Shown here: piece after piece, positions 6,426 through 15,162 of the stretch
Numbering within the stretch: position 1 is the first letter of the stretch
How the letters are laid out: every line of letters starts with the position of its first letter
DNA from: UBA5760 sp964649385
GTDB lineage: Bacteria; Chloroflexota; Dehalococcoidia; Dehalococcoidales; UBA5760
Direction: 5' to 3'
Assembly: GCA_964649385.1 (NCBI GenBank)
Contig: CAZYRA010000015.1
Coordinates: 1 to 18,519, forward strand
DNA length: 18,519 nucleotides
Notes under the pieces: generated by a model
The model's input: the letters and a program-made list of their open reading frames with translations, nothing else
What the model was told of the DNA's origin: nothing
The model's database searches: none
Position numbers and translations under genes: made by a program

Positions 6426-6941
6426 ATGGAAGCAGTTGCAAGTGGGGTGCGTTCGGTGGCGGGGGAAGGTATTGTCATCAGTGCCGGAAAAATCTTCCGG
6501 GACATCCAGGAGATAATCAGCAATACCAAGGACAAGGCTGGCGCCCTTATTCGGGTACTCCAGCAAGCACAAGAAATGTTCGGCTATCTACCTGCACCAA
6601 TAATCAAGACCATCTCCAGAGACCTGAAGGTCCCCATCAGTGAAGTATACGGGATAATCAGTTTCTACGGTTTCTTTTCTCTGGTACCCAAGGGTAAATT
6701 CATTATCCAGGTATGTATGGGTACCAGCTGCTATGTTAAGGGGGGACAGAAGATTCTTGATGTGTTAAAGAAGGACTGGGGACTTGAACCTGGTGGCATT
6801 ACTGAAGACGGAAGATTTTCGCTGGAGACTATTCGCTGCCTGGGCGCCTGTGGGCTATCTCCGGTAATGTCCGTCGGGGGTGATGTCCACGGCAAGGTAA
6901 AGGTAAGCAAGGTAGATGATACCCTAGAGCTATATGAATAG
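6426..6941 (+). CDS. hoxE: HoxE/NuoE-like [2Fe-2S] subunit of the hydrogenase complex
   Basis: The 171-residue protein is of the 24-kDa NADH dehydrogenase subunit family (NuoE, HoxE, HndA, HydC). An N-terminal helical part (about 20-85) contains the family-like segment ISEVYGIISFYGFF. It is followed by a thioredoxin-fold domain with [2Fe-2S] ligands Cys97, Cys102, Cys138 and Cys142 (C-x4-C and C-x3-C). In relatives this cluster sits next to the flavin of the NuoF-like partner and may be an electron store or exit. It is the first gene of the operon, with ribosome site AGGAGG, and its length matches cyanobacterial HoxE. The next gene starts 12 bases downstream. Confidence 0.92.
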   Translation: MEAVASGVRSVAGEGIVISAGKIFRDIQEIISNTKDKAGALIRVLQQAQEMFGYLPAPIIKTISRDLKVPISEVYGIISFYGFFSLVPKGKFIIQVCMGTSCYVKGGQKILDVLKKDWGLEPGGITEDGRFSLETIRCLGACGLSPVMSVGGDVHGKVKVSKVDDTLELYE

Positions 6942-6952
6942 GAGATAAGAGC

Positions 6953-9900
6953 ATGGAGAGAATCTCATCAATAGAGGACCTACGGAAGCTAAAAGCGAGT
7001 GTGGAACCACGTTTCAGTGTGCGTGAAGACAAGGACCCAACCCGGATTAAGACAGCTTCAGAAATCTGTGTCCGGATCTGCCACGGGAGCGGCTGCATAG
7101 CATCCGGCTCGGAGGAGGTAACCAAGGCGTTTGAAGATATCACCACGGAAAAGGGACTGGACGCTCGGGTCAAGGTTATCAAGACGCTAGGAACAGGGTG
7201 CCACGGTCTGTGCGAGATGGGGCCGATAGTTTTGGTTAACCCTGGGGACACCCTCTATACCAGGGTGCAAGCTGAGGACGTTAGAGAAATTGTCGAGAAG
7301 CATATCTTAAATGGGGAAATAGTGGAAAGGCTTCTCTACCACGACCCGCTAAGCGGGAAGCCAATACCTACCTACGGTGATATTACCTTCTACCTGCACC
7401 AAGAGAGGCGGGTGCTACACAATAATGGTTTCATCGACCCCTGGAGCATTGATGAATACATTGCCCGTGACGGCTACCAGGCTTTACTAAAAGTCCTGAC
7501 ACAGATGAAGCCGGATGATGTTATCGAAGAGGTTAAGAAAGCCGGACTGCGAGGGCGGGGAGGTGCCGGTTTTCCCACCGCCACCAAGTGGGGCTTTGTC
7601 CGCAGCGCCCAGTCAGATGAGAAGTTTGTCGTCTGTAACGGGGACGAAGGCGACCCCGGCGCTTATATGAACCGCTCGGTTCTCGAGGGTAACCCTCACT
7701 CGGTAATCGAGGGGATGGTAATCGGGGCCTACGCTATCGGTAACGTACACCAGGGATATGCCTACGTTCGCGCCGAATACCCCCTGGCAATTAAGACCCT
7801 GAAATACGCCATCGCACAAGCGGAAGAATACGGTCTGCTGGGAGAAAATATCCTGGGCAGCGGCTTCAGCTTTTTCCTGGATATCTTTCCCGGCGCCGGT
7901 GCTTTCGTCTGCGGCGAGGAAACAGCCTTACTGAGTTCCATCGAGGGAAAAAGAGGAAACCCACGGCAGAGACCACCCTTCCCGGCAAACGTGGGGGGAG
8001 GCCTTTTCGGCAAGCCTACCACAATCAATAATGTGGAGACATGGTCAATCGTTCCTCAGATTGTATCGAAAGGAGCTGACTGGTTCGCTAATGTCGGTAC
8101 TGAGAAGAGCAAGGGAACAAAGACCTTTAGTCTGGTCGGAAAAATAAACAACACCGGGCTGGTTGAGGTTCCTCTGGGTACATCGGTAGGAGAGATGGTT
8201 TTCGATATCGGCGGCGGCATACCCGACGGCAAGAAATTCAAAGCGGTGCAACTGGGCGGGCCGTCCGGCGGCGTTATCCCCATCGGGCACCTTAACACCC
8301 CGATTGATTATGAGTCTGTTGCCGCCCTGGGGGCGATTATGGGCTCCGGCGGCGTTGTGGTAATGGATGAGGACAGCTGTATGGTGGATGTTGCCAAGTT
8401 CTTCCTTGAGTTTACCAGGGATGAGTCTTGCGGTAAATGTACTCCCTGCCGGGCCGGGATTCCCGAGATGCTGGGGATCCTAGATAAGATCAGCCGTGGC
8501 AAAGCAAAATTGGAAGACCTGGATATTCTGGAAGAACTGGCTGAGATGGTCTCATCCACCTCGCTGTGCGGATTGGGACAGACCAGTCCCAATCCGGTTC
8601 TGTCCACAATAAGACACTTCCGTGAAGAATATGAGGCTCATATTATCGATAAAAAGTGCCCCGCCTCCGTCTGTTCAGGGCTGTTCCGCTCTCCCTGCCA
8701 GCATACCTGCCCCGTTGAGCTGGACATCCCCGGCTACGTTAGTTTGATTAAAGAAGGTAAATTTATCGATTCCTACCGTCTCATTAAACAGCGTAACCCC
8801 CTGCCAGTGGTGTGCGGCCGGGTATGTAATCACCCCTGTGAATTCAAGTGCAACCGCGGCCAGATTGACGAACCGATAGCCATCAGGGACCTAAAGAGGT
8901 TTGCTGCCGACTACGCTTACAACCAGGGAGTCAAATACACCCCCAAGATAAAAGGGAAGAAGACGGAAAGGGTGGCTATCATCGGGGCTGGCCCAGCCGG
9001 GCTATCCGCAGCCTGGGACCTTACCCTGGAAGGATACCATGTTACTGTCTTTGAAGCTCTCCCCGTAGCGGGAGGCATGCTGGCGGTAGCTATCCCGGAG
9101 TACCGCCTGCCTAATGATATGTTGAGAAAAGAAATTCAGGATATCGAAGACCTCGGCGTGGATATCAGGTTGAACACAACGGTAAAAGACATTGACACAC
9201 TGTTCACCGACGGCTATAAAGCAGTGTTCATCGCCACCGGTGCTCACCAGGGAACCAAGGCAGGCGTTCCCGGCGAAGACCTGTCCGGGGTATACGATGC
9301 TATCGAGTTCTTAAGAGAGATCAATCTGGGCAGGCCAATAGAGGTTGGCAAAACGGTAGCCGTTATCGGCGGTGGTAACTCGGCAATCGACTCCGCCAGG
9401 GTATCCTTGAGAAAAGGCGCCGGAGAGGTACACATATTCTACCGCCGTGAAGAGAAGGATATGCCGGCGGTAGGTGAAGAGATAGAAGCAGCCAAGGAAG
9501 AAGGTGTCCAGTTCCACTTCCTGACCGCTCCAACCAAGGTCTTGGGTGAAGATGGAAGAGTAGTCGGGCTTGAGTGCATCCACATGGAGCTGGGGGAATT
9601 TGACCGCAGCGGGAGAAAGACCCCCAATCCTATTGGAGGCTCCGAATACTCGGTAGACTTAGATATGGTAATCGAAGCTATCGGGCAGAGACCAGACACT
9701 TCTTTCGTCAAGGATGGCGAAATCAAAACGGGAAGAGGTGGAATAGTAACCACTGATAAACGAACACTGGCTACCAGCAAAGAGGGAGTGTTTGCCGGTG
9801 GAGATGTTGCCACCGGTCCTCAGACGGTAATCGAAGCTATCGCCGCTGGCCAGAGAGCAGCCTGCTCGATAAGAAGGTACCTTGAGGGAGAAAAGTTAAC

Positions 9901-10117
9901 ACCTCTGGTAGAGCGTAATGGATACGAACCGATTGCCTATTCTTCCGAGCCACCCAGCGAGGAAGAGACCAAGGAAAAGGCCAGGATCAAGGCTTCTGAA
10001 ATCGCCATGAGCAAGAGGACTTCTTCATTTAAAGAAGTTACCTTAACTTATAGCCCGGAAGAGGCAATAGAAGAAGCATCAAGGTGCCTTAGATGCGATT
10101 TGGAGGTTGAAGGATAA
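6953..10117 (+). CDS. hoxF: HoxF/NuoF-GltD fusion: NADH-binding flavoprotein joined to NAD(P)H:FAD oxidoreductase
   Basis: This 1054-residue protein has two enzyme modules. Residues 35-110 are a thioredoxin-like [2Fe-2S] domain (Cys43, 48, 83, 87). Residues 130-560 are NuoF: FMN site GRGGAGFP (201-208), NADH-site GAGAFVCGEETAL (314-326), an SLBB region, and [4Fe-4S] ligands Cys493, 496, 499 and 539. From about 569 the chain becomes a GltD/NfnB-like module. Its cysteines (569, 574, 582, 586, 621, 625, 629, 633) suit two [4Fe-4S] clusters, followed by FAD motif GAGPAG (678-683), pyridine-nucleotide motif GGGNSAID (806-813) and FYRREEKDMPA (829-839). A second FAD-contact segment, VFAGGDVATGP, lies at 946-956. 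The RR..MPA pattern is typical of NADPH-using GltD enzymes. Usual HoxF is about 530 residues. There is no stop or frame change between the modules, so the fusion looks real. It may link NADH, NADPH and hydrogenase. Confidence 0.93.
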   Translation: MERISSIEDLRKLKASVEPRFSVREDKDPTRIKTASEICVRICHGSGCIASGSEEVTKAFEDITTEKGLDARVKVIKTLGTGCHGLCEMGPIVLVNPGDTLYTRVQAEDVREIVEKHILNGEIVERLLYHDPLSGKPIPTYGDITFYLHQERRVLHNNGFIDPWSIDEYIARDGYQALLKVLTQMKPDDVIEEVKKAGLRGRGGAGFPTATKWGFVRSAQSDEKFVVCNGDEGDPGAYMNRSVLEGNPHSVIEGMVIGAYAIGNVHQGYAYVRAEYPLAIKTLKYAIAQAEEYGLLGENILGSGFSFFLDIFPGAGAFVCGEETALLSSIEGKRGNPRQRPPFPANVGGGLFGKPTTINNVETWSIVPQIVSKGADWFANVGTEKSKGTKTFSLVGKINNTGLVEVPLGTSVGEMVFDIGGGIPDGKKFKAVQLGGPSGGVIPIGHLNTPIDYESVAALGAIMGSGGVVVMDEDSCMVDVAKFFLEFTRDESCGKCTPCRAGIPEMLGILDKISRGKAKLEDLDILEELAEMVSSTSLCGLGQTSPNPVLSTIRHFREEYEAHIIDKKCPASVCSGLFRSPCQHTCPVELDIPGYVSLIKEGKFIDSYRLIKQRNPLPVVCGRVCNHPCEFKCNRGQIDEPIAIRDLKRFAADYAYNQGVKYTPKIKGKKTERVAIIGAGPAGLSAAWDLTLEGYHVTVFEALPVAGGMLAVAIPEYRLPNDMLRKEIQDIEDLGVDIRLNTTVKDIDTLFTDGYKAVFIATGAHQGTKAGVPGEDLSGVYDAIEFLREINLGRPIEVGKTVAVIGGGNSAIDSARVSLRKGAGEVHIFYRREEKDMPAVGEEIEAAKEEGVQFHFLTAPTKVLGEDGRVVGLECIHMELGEFDRSGRKTPNPIGGSEYSVDLDMVIEAIGQRPDTSFVKDGEIKTGRGGIVTTDKRTLATSKEGVFAGGDVATGPQTVIEAIAAGQRAACSIRRYLEGEKLTPLVERNGYEPIAYSSEPPSEEETKEKARIKASEIAMSKRTSSFKEVTLTYSPEEAIEEASRCLRCDLEVEG

Positions 10118-10120
10118 GCA

Positions 10121-12100
10121 ATGAATGAGATAACCTTAACAATCAATGGTAAGCAGGTTAAAGGGAAAGCAGGGAACACCGTTCTTGAAGTCTGTCAGGC
10201 CAATGGTATTGATGTGCCTACCCTCTGCCACCTTGACGGACTAAGCGACATCGGCGCCTGCCGAATGTGTGTCGTAGAAATTGAAAAGGAGAGGAGGCCA
10301 GTTCCCTCCTGCACCTATCCAGCCCGGGACGGACTGGTAGTGCAAACCAATACCGAGAAGCTGGAAAAATACCGTCGCCAGATACTGGAGCTTATTTTCA
10401 CCGAGCACAACCACTTCTGTATGTTCTGTGAAAAGAGTGGGGACTGTGAGCTGCAGCAGCTGGGCTATCGATACCAGATGGACCACGTGCGCTACCCCTA
10501 CACTTTCCCATCTCTGTCAGTGGATTCACTGAACAAATACATTGTAATCGACCACAACCGCTGTGTCCTCTGCGGTCGGTGTATTCGAGCCTGTAGCGAA
10601 ATAGCGGCCGCTCATACCCTGGACTTCAGCCAGCGAGGCTGGAAGACTGAGGTATCGGCCGATTTGAACCAATCACTGGGTGAATCATCCTGTCTCAACT
10701 GTGGTATCTGTGTTCAAGTCTGTCCTACCGGCGCTATTTTCAATAAAATCAACCTCTACAAAGGTATAACCGACGATTGTGAGCAGCTGAAGACCGTTTG
10801 TCCTGGCTGTGGGGTAGGCTGTGAGCTAAATGTACTGATACGAGATAACAACCTGGTCAGGATCGATGCCCCCAGCTTGACTGGTTCGAGAAGCACCCTG
10901 TGCCGAATAGGGCGTTTCGAACTGCTTGAACAAACCCTGCCCAGGATTACTTCACCGCTGGTACGGGATAAGAAAGGCGAGCTTGAGGAGTGCAGCCTGG
11001 ATAGTGCAACGCAAAGAATCAGCAGGGGGCTAAACGAGACGAAAGACAGCTTTTCCGGTATGGCATCCAGTAGGCTCCCCAGTGAGACACTCTCCCTGTT
11101 CAACAGGTTTGTTTCAGAGGTAATCGGCAGTGACTCGATTGATACTCCGGATGGAGCTAGCTATCGCATAATCAGCGAGGGTATCAGCAAGTTTGCCGGC
11201 AACGGGAAGGGACTGGATATAGAGTGCCCTATTGAGGAGATACTGGAAGCAGATTGTATTCTGGTAATCGGTGCCGACCCGGAGACAACCAATCCTGTAG
11301 TCAGTACCCTCACCCGCCGCGCCGTCAGCCAGAGTAAAGCCAAACTAATAGTGGTAAACTCAGCCAAAGATGTCTTTCCTCTCTGGACCGACCTCTGGTT
11401 AAGGCCTAGGGCAGGCAGCGAAGGTGCTCTACTCAACGGACTGGTAAAGATGCTTGTCGATAAGGGCCTGGCTGAATCAGGAAAGGTGAGCGCCGAGCTT
11501 AAGGCATCTCTTAGCCAGTGTGAGAAGTGTGAGATAGGTGAAGTCACTAGAACCACCGGCATAGAGAAGGAGAGCCTGGAACAGATGGCAGAGATGTACG
11601 CACAGGCTAAACGCGGGGTTATCATCTACGGAGACGACCTGCTTCAAAATAGCGGTTCCGGCTCGGTTACCACTATTCTGAACCTGGCCAGTATCACGGC
11701 AAACCAGGTTGGCAACGGCTTAAGAGTTATTTCGCTTAAACCCGGTGCCAATAGCCGCGGTGCCTGGGAGCTAGGCTTAGCCAAAGGCATCAAGCCGGAC
11801 AGGCCAAAGGGCCTCTATCTCCTGCTCTCCGACGATACAGGGGATGAGAGGCTGCTTAATTGGCTCAGGGGAATAGATTTTCTGGTGGTTCAGGCAAGCT
11901 ATCACTCACCGGTTACCGCTATGGCCGATGTGGTGCTGCCCTCACCGATATGGGCAGAGAGAGAGGGCGAATACGTTGATATGGATGGTCGTGTACTTGA
12001 AATAAAACAGGTGTTAAAACCTGGTGACGGCGTACTTCAGGATAAGGAATTACTGATGGGCATTTCTCAAAAACTGGGACGAGAGTTGGTATTAAGCTAG
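10121..12100 (+). CDS. NuoG-like iron-sulfur subunit (HoxU position, with molybdopterin-fold C-terminus)
   Basis: The 659-residue protein is an electron-wire subunit between flavin and hydrogenase modules. The N-terminal ferredoxin domain has [2Fe-2S] ligands Cys36, 47, 50 and 64. Next is the His96-x3-Cys100-x2-Cys103-x5-Cys109 [4Fe-4S] motif. A two-cluster ferredoxin follows (Cys148, 151, 154, 158 and 191, 194, 197, 201). An N7-type site (Cys227, 230, 234, 261) opens a region of about 400 residues with the molybdopterin-oxidoreductase fold (VIGADPETTNP near 380, EREGEYVDMDGRV near 614). Classical HoxU is only about 240 residues and lacks this tail. No selenocysteine or clear catalytic Mo ligand is seen, so the tail is probably structural, as in NuoG. 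The ribosome site lies in the end of the preceding gene, three bases away. Confidence 0.9.
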   Translation: MNEITLTINGKQVKGKAGNTVLEVCQANGIDVPTLCHLDGLSDIGACRMCVVEIEKERRPVPSCTYPARDGLVVQTNTEKLEKYRRQILELIFTEHNHFCMFCEKSGDCELQQLGYRYQMDHVRYPYTFPSLSVDSLNKYIVIDHNRCVLCGRCIRACSEIAAAHTLDFSQRGWKTEVSADLNQSLGESSCLNCGICVQVCPTGAIFNKINLYKGITDDCEQLKTVCPGCGVGCELNVLIRDNNLVRIDAPSLTGSRSTLCRIGRFELLEQTLPRITSPLVRDKKGELEECSLDSATQRISRGLNETKDSFSGMASSRLPSETLSLFNRFVSEVIGSDSIDTPDGASYRIISEGISKFAGNGKGLDIECPIEEILEADCILVIGADPETTNPVVSTLTRRAVSQSKAKLIVVNSAKDVFPLWTDLWLRPRAGSEGALLNGLVKMLVDKGLAESGKVSAELKASLSQCEKCEIGEVTRTTGIEKESLEQMAEMYAQAKRGVIIYGDDLLQNSGSGSVTTILNLASITANQVGNGLRVISLKPGANSRGAWELGLAKGIKPDRPKGLYLLLSDDTGDERLLNWLRGIDFLVVQASYHSPVTAMADVVLPSPIWAEREGEYVDMDGRVLEIKQVLKPGDGVLQDKELLMGISQKLGRELVLS

Positions 12101-12110
12101 GAGGTTAACA

Positions 12111-12641
12111 GTGGCAAAGGTAAAGGTTATTTCAGCATGGTTGGACGCTTGTTCCGGGTGTCATATGTCCTTCCTTGACATGGATGAGGCGATTATCGGC
12201 CTGGCAGACAAGATAGAGCTACTCGCCACCCCGATAACCGATTTCAAGGAGTTTACCCCGGCTGACGTGGGGATTATCGAGGGGGCAATCAGCAACGAGC
12301 ATGATGAAGAGGTAGCCAAACAGATACGCGCTAACTGTAAGATACTGATGGTATGGGGTGACTGTGCTGTCTTCGGCGGCATAGTCAGTATGCGCAACCT
12401 GTTCAGCACCGAAGAGGTTCTCGACCGGTACTACCATACCGAGGGTAGCGTCTGTGATAAAATTCCCTCTTCAGAGGACCTGCCACCGCTGACAGAGGTC
12501 AGACCGGTCAATCAGGTGGTCAAGGTTGACTGCTACGTACCCGGCTGTCCACCCAGCCCGCAGGCAATTCTCTATGCCCTGTCCGAGCTTCTGGAGGGCA
12601 GGATACCGGTGTTGCCAAGCGAGATAATGAGATACGATTAA
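12111..12641 (+). CDS. hoxY: [NiFe] hydrogenase small subunit HoxY
   Basis: The 176-residue protein starts with GTG behind an AGGAGG ribosome site that overlaps the previous stop. Ligands of the proximal [4Fe-4S] cluster are Cys14 and Cys17 (DACSGCHMS), Cys85 (GDCAVFGG) and Cys146 (PGCPPSP). It lacks the extra C-terminal cluster domain and the twin-arginine signal of membrane uptake hydrogenases, so it is a cytoplasmic short small subunit of group 3 type. Its length matches cyanobacterial HoxY. It passes electrons from the Ni-Fe site in HoxH to the NuoG-like subunit. Confidence 0.93.
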   Translation: MAKVKVISAWLDACSGCHMSFLDMDEAIIGLADKIELLATPITDFKEFTPADVGIIEGAISNEHDEEVAKQIRANCKILMVWGDCAVFGGIVSMRNLFSTEEVLDRYYHTEGSVCDKIPSSEDLPPLTEVRPVNQVVKVDCYVPGCPPSPQAILYALSELLEGRIPVLPSEIMRYD

Positions 12642-12671
12642 GGTCCGAGATCGAGATAAAGGGAGATTATT

Positions 12672-14096
12672 ATGACCAGAAAGATTGTTATTGAGCCGGT
12701 TACCCGAATTGAGGGGCATGGTAAAGTGACCATTCTCCTCAACGAAAAGGGTAATGTCGATAGAACCAGGTTTCACGTTACTCAGGTGCGAGGGTTTGAG
12801 AAGTTTTGTGAAGGGCGACTCTTCTGGGAGATGCCGAACATTACTGCCCGAATCTGTGGCATCTGTCCAGTAAGCCATCACCTGGCCGCGGCTAAGGCCG
12901 GAGATGCCATCCTGGGTGTTGAGCTAACACCTACTGCCAAGAAGCTGCGCCGGCTGATTCATATGGCCCAGATGGTCCAGTCTCATGCGCTCCACTTCTT
13001 CCACTTAGCCAGCCCCGATCTGCTCTTCGGTATGGATGCCGATCCGGCAAAACGGAATGTGATGGGAGTTATTGCCGAAATGCCCGGGGTTGCCGTAAAG
13101 GGAGTAAAGCTCCGTGCCTTCGGGCAAAAGATAATAGCGATGATGGGGGATACGAGGATCCATCCCAATGCCGCTGTTCCAGGTGGAATGAACCGCGCAC
13201 TGCATAGTGACAAGCGCGATGAAATCTTAAGCCAGGTTGACGAGGTCATTGCCGACTGCCAGTTTGCCGTTGACCTGTTCAAGGACTACTGTGATAAGAA
13301 CAGCGGGGTCACCAATACCTTCGCTGACTTTAAGAGCGCCTATCTCGGACTGGTCGATGAAAACGGTAATGCCGAGTACTACGACGGGAAACTCAGGTTG
13401 AAGGACCAGGACGGTATGACCCTGGAAGATGACGTGGCTCCGGAAGACTACCTCTCCATCATCGAGGAAAAGGTCGAGGACTGGTCTTACCTCAAGTTCC
13501 CCTACTACAAAAAACTGGGCTATCCCGGCGGTATGTACCGGGTAGGCCCACTGGGACGGCTTAACGTCGCCGGCGGCTGCAGCACCCCCCTAGCGGATAA
13601 GGAGTTCAAGGGGTTCAAGAAGCTGGGTGAAAACGGTATACTACAAGGGTCGCTATACTACCACTACGCCCGGTTGATCGAGATGCTCAACTGTGCCGAA
13701 GAGATAAAGGTACTCACCGAAGATAAGGATATCTGCTCGGAGGACATCTGGGTCAACTCGAACCGGTTTAACGAGGAGGGTATCGGGGTAATCGAAGCAC
13801 CCCGAGGAACGCTCTTCCATCACTACTGGGTAGACAAAAGCGGAAAGATGCGTAAGGCTAACCTGATTGTAGCCACCGGCAATAACAACCTGGCAATGAA
13901 TCGTGCCGTCAATGAAGTAGCCCGGGCATTCATTAAGAACGGTAAGGTAACCGAAGGGATACTTAACCGTGTCGAGGTTGCCATCCGCTGCTACGACCCC
14001 TGTCTCTCCTGCTCCTCACACGCCCTTGGCCATATGCCCCTAGAGCTTACTATCCGTGAGGCGGATGGGAACGTTCGCCAGGTTATAAGGAGCTAG
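12672..14096 (+). CDS. hoxH: [NiFe] hydrogenase large subunit HoxH (group 3d-like)
   Basis: This 474-residue catalytic subunit holds the Ni-Fe(CN)2CO site where H2 is split or formed. The N-terminal ligand motif is ARICGICPVSHH (Cys62, Cys65). The C-terminal one is CYDPCLSCSSH (Cys444, Cys447, His450). After His450 there is a 24-residue tail (ALGHMPLEL...) that the maturation protease should remove. Several stretches (RGFEKFCEGR, SYLKFPYYKKLGYPGG, YRVGPLGRLNV, EAPRGTLFHHY, ATGNNNLAMN) match my recollection of cyanobacterial HoxH, which has the same length. This argues for group 3d rather than the F420- or Mvh-type enzymes. The ribosome site GGGAG lies upstream of the ATG. The downstream protease gene starts 10 bases later. 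Confidence 0.95.
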   Translation: MTRKIVIEPVTRIEGHGKVTILLNEKGNVDRTRFHVTQVRGFEKFCEGRLFWEMPNITARICGICPVSHHLAAAKAGDAILGVELTPTAKKLRRLIHMAQMVQSHALHFFHLASPDLLFGMDADPAKRNVMGVIAEMPGVAVKGVKLRAFGQKIIAMMGDTRIHPNAAVPGGMNRALHSDKRDEILSQVDEVIADCQFAVDLFKDYCDKNSGVTNTFADFKSAYLGLVDENGNAEYYDGKLRLKDQDGMTLEDDVAPEDYLSIIEEKVEDWSYLKFPYYKKLGYPGGMYRVGPLGRLNVAGGCSTPLADKEFKGFKKLGENGILQGSLYYHYARLIEMLNCAEEIKVLTEDKDICSEDIWVNSNRFNEEGIGVIEAPRGTLFHHYWVDKSGKMRKANLIVATGNNNLAMNRAVNEVARAFIKNGKVTEGILNRVEVAIRCYDPCLSCSSHALGHMPLELTIREADGNVRQVIRS

Positions 14097-14105
14097 CAAA
14101 AACAG

Positions 14106-14392
14106 ATGAGGACCCTGGTTCTGGGTATAGGCAATTCCATCTTGGGGGATGATGGTGTCGGGGTGCATGCCGCTCAGGAGTTAGCCGGTAAGATTAAGGA
14201 TGAGAATATTGATGTCAGGGATGTCAGTATAGACGGCTTGAACCTGTTGGAGTTGATTCTTGGATACGATAAGCTGGTCGTAATTGATGCTGTTCTAACG
14301 GAGAGAGAAAAGGTGGGGGAAGTATACCGGTTCAGGCCGGAGAATGTCTACGACCCTTCACGCTCGGCTATCTCACCACACCACTTCAACCT
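14106..14392 (+). CDS. Hydrogenase maturation protease, HoxW/HybD type (partial, cut by assembly gap)
   Basis: The 95 visible residues show the family start LGIGNSILGDDGVGV, where Asp16 is the expected nickel-sensing acidic residue, and VVIDAV with Asp61. A conserved-looking SPHHF lies near residues 90-94. Members are about 150-160 residues, so the last third is missing in the run of Ns. The enzyme removes the C-terminal extension of the large subunit once nickel is in place. Its location directly after hoxH indicates HoxH as substrate. An AAGGAG ribosome site lies in the end of hoxH. Any stop codon read beyond the gap belongs to hypB sequence and is not meaningful. Confidence 0.88.
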
Positions 14393-14492
14393 NNNNNNNN
14401 NNNNNNNNNNNNNNNNNNNNNNNNNNNNNNNNNNNNNNNNNNNNNNNNNNNNNNNNNNNNNNNNNNNNNNNNNNNNNNNNNNNNNNNNNNNN
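14393..14492. other. Assembly gap of exactly 100 Ns
   Basis: One hundred N characters is the usual placeholder for a scaffold gap of unknown size. It hides the 3' end of the protease gene, the 3' end of hypB and whatever terminator lies between these convergent operons. Confidence 0.97.
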
Positions 14493-15085
14493 CTAGTACA
14501 GGATATTGGAAATACCTCTACCTTTTCGTTGATGCCCTTTATTGCCTGAGAAAAAATCTCCGGGTCAAAATCAAGGTAGGGCATAAGGTCAACCTTATTT
14601 AACAAGACGACATCCACTGTGTGGAACATAAGGGGATACTTGAATGGCTTATCATGCCCCTCAGGGGTGCTTGATATCAGGACCTTCTTATGATCACCAA
14701 TGGTAAAATCGGCAGGGCAGACCAGATTCCCCACATTTTCGATAAGAAGCAGTTCGATATCCTCAAGAGTCATATTGCCCAAGGCATTCTGAATCATATT
14801 AGCATCAAGGTGGCAGCCACCACCGGTGTTTATCTGAACGACAGGCACACCCTCTTTACCCACCGTTTCGGCATCTACGCTTGAAGCGATATCCCCCTCA
14901 ATAACGCCAATCCTGATTCTGTCCTTCAGTCTCCTTATCGTCTCTAGGATGAGACTGGTCTTACCGGCACCGGGGGAGGCCATTATATTCACGGCAAACA
15001 CGTTGTTTTTGTCTAGCAAGGCATGATTTCTTTCCGCTATTTCATCGTTAGCACTGAGAATGTTCTTGAGCACCTTTATTTCCAT
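14493..15085 (-). CDS. hypB: Hydrogenase nickel incorporation GTPase HypB (partial at 3' end)
   Basis: About 197 residues are visible, close to the whole 215-230 expected, before the assembly gap removes the C-terminus after VEVFPISCT. Motifs are the P-loop ASPGAGKTSLI, EGDIASSVDA, TGGGCHLDA with the metal-site Cys and His, LIENVGNLVCPADF, and LNKVDL. HypB is a SIMIBI-class GTPase that works with HypA to insert nickel into the large subunit. There is no histidine-rich N-terminal nickel store. The ATG at 15085 follows a GAGGT ribosome site. It is the last gene of the hyp operon, 77 bases after hypA. Confidence 0.93.
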
Positions 15086-15162
15086 CTATGCTACCTCAAT
15101 ATTTTTTTGTTAGGGCTTTCCCGCCAATTACTCCAGCCTGATACCTTCCGATTTACCAATAA

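Noticed and set aside
14493..14549. Continuation of the protease frame beyond the Ns
   Set aside because: This DNA encodes the HypB C-terminal region on the other strand; the frame across an unknown-length gap is meaningless.
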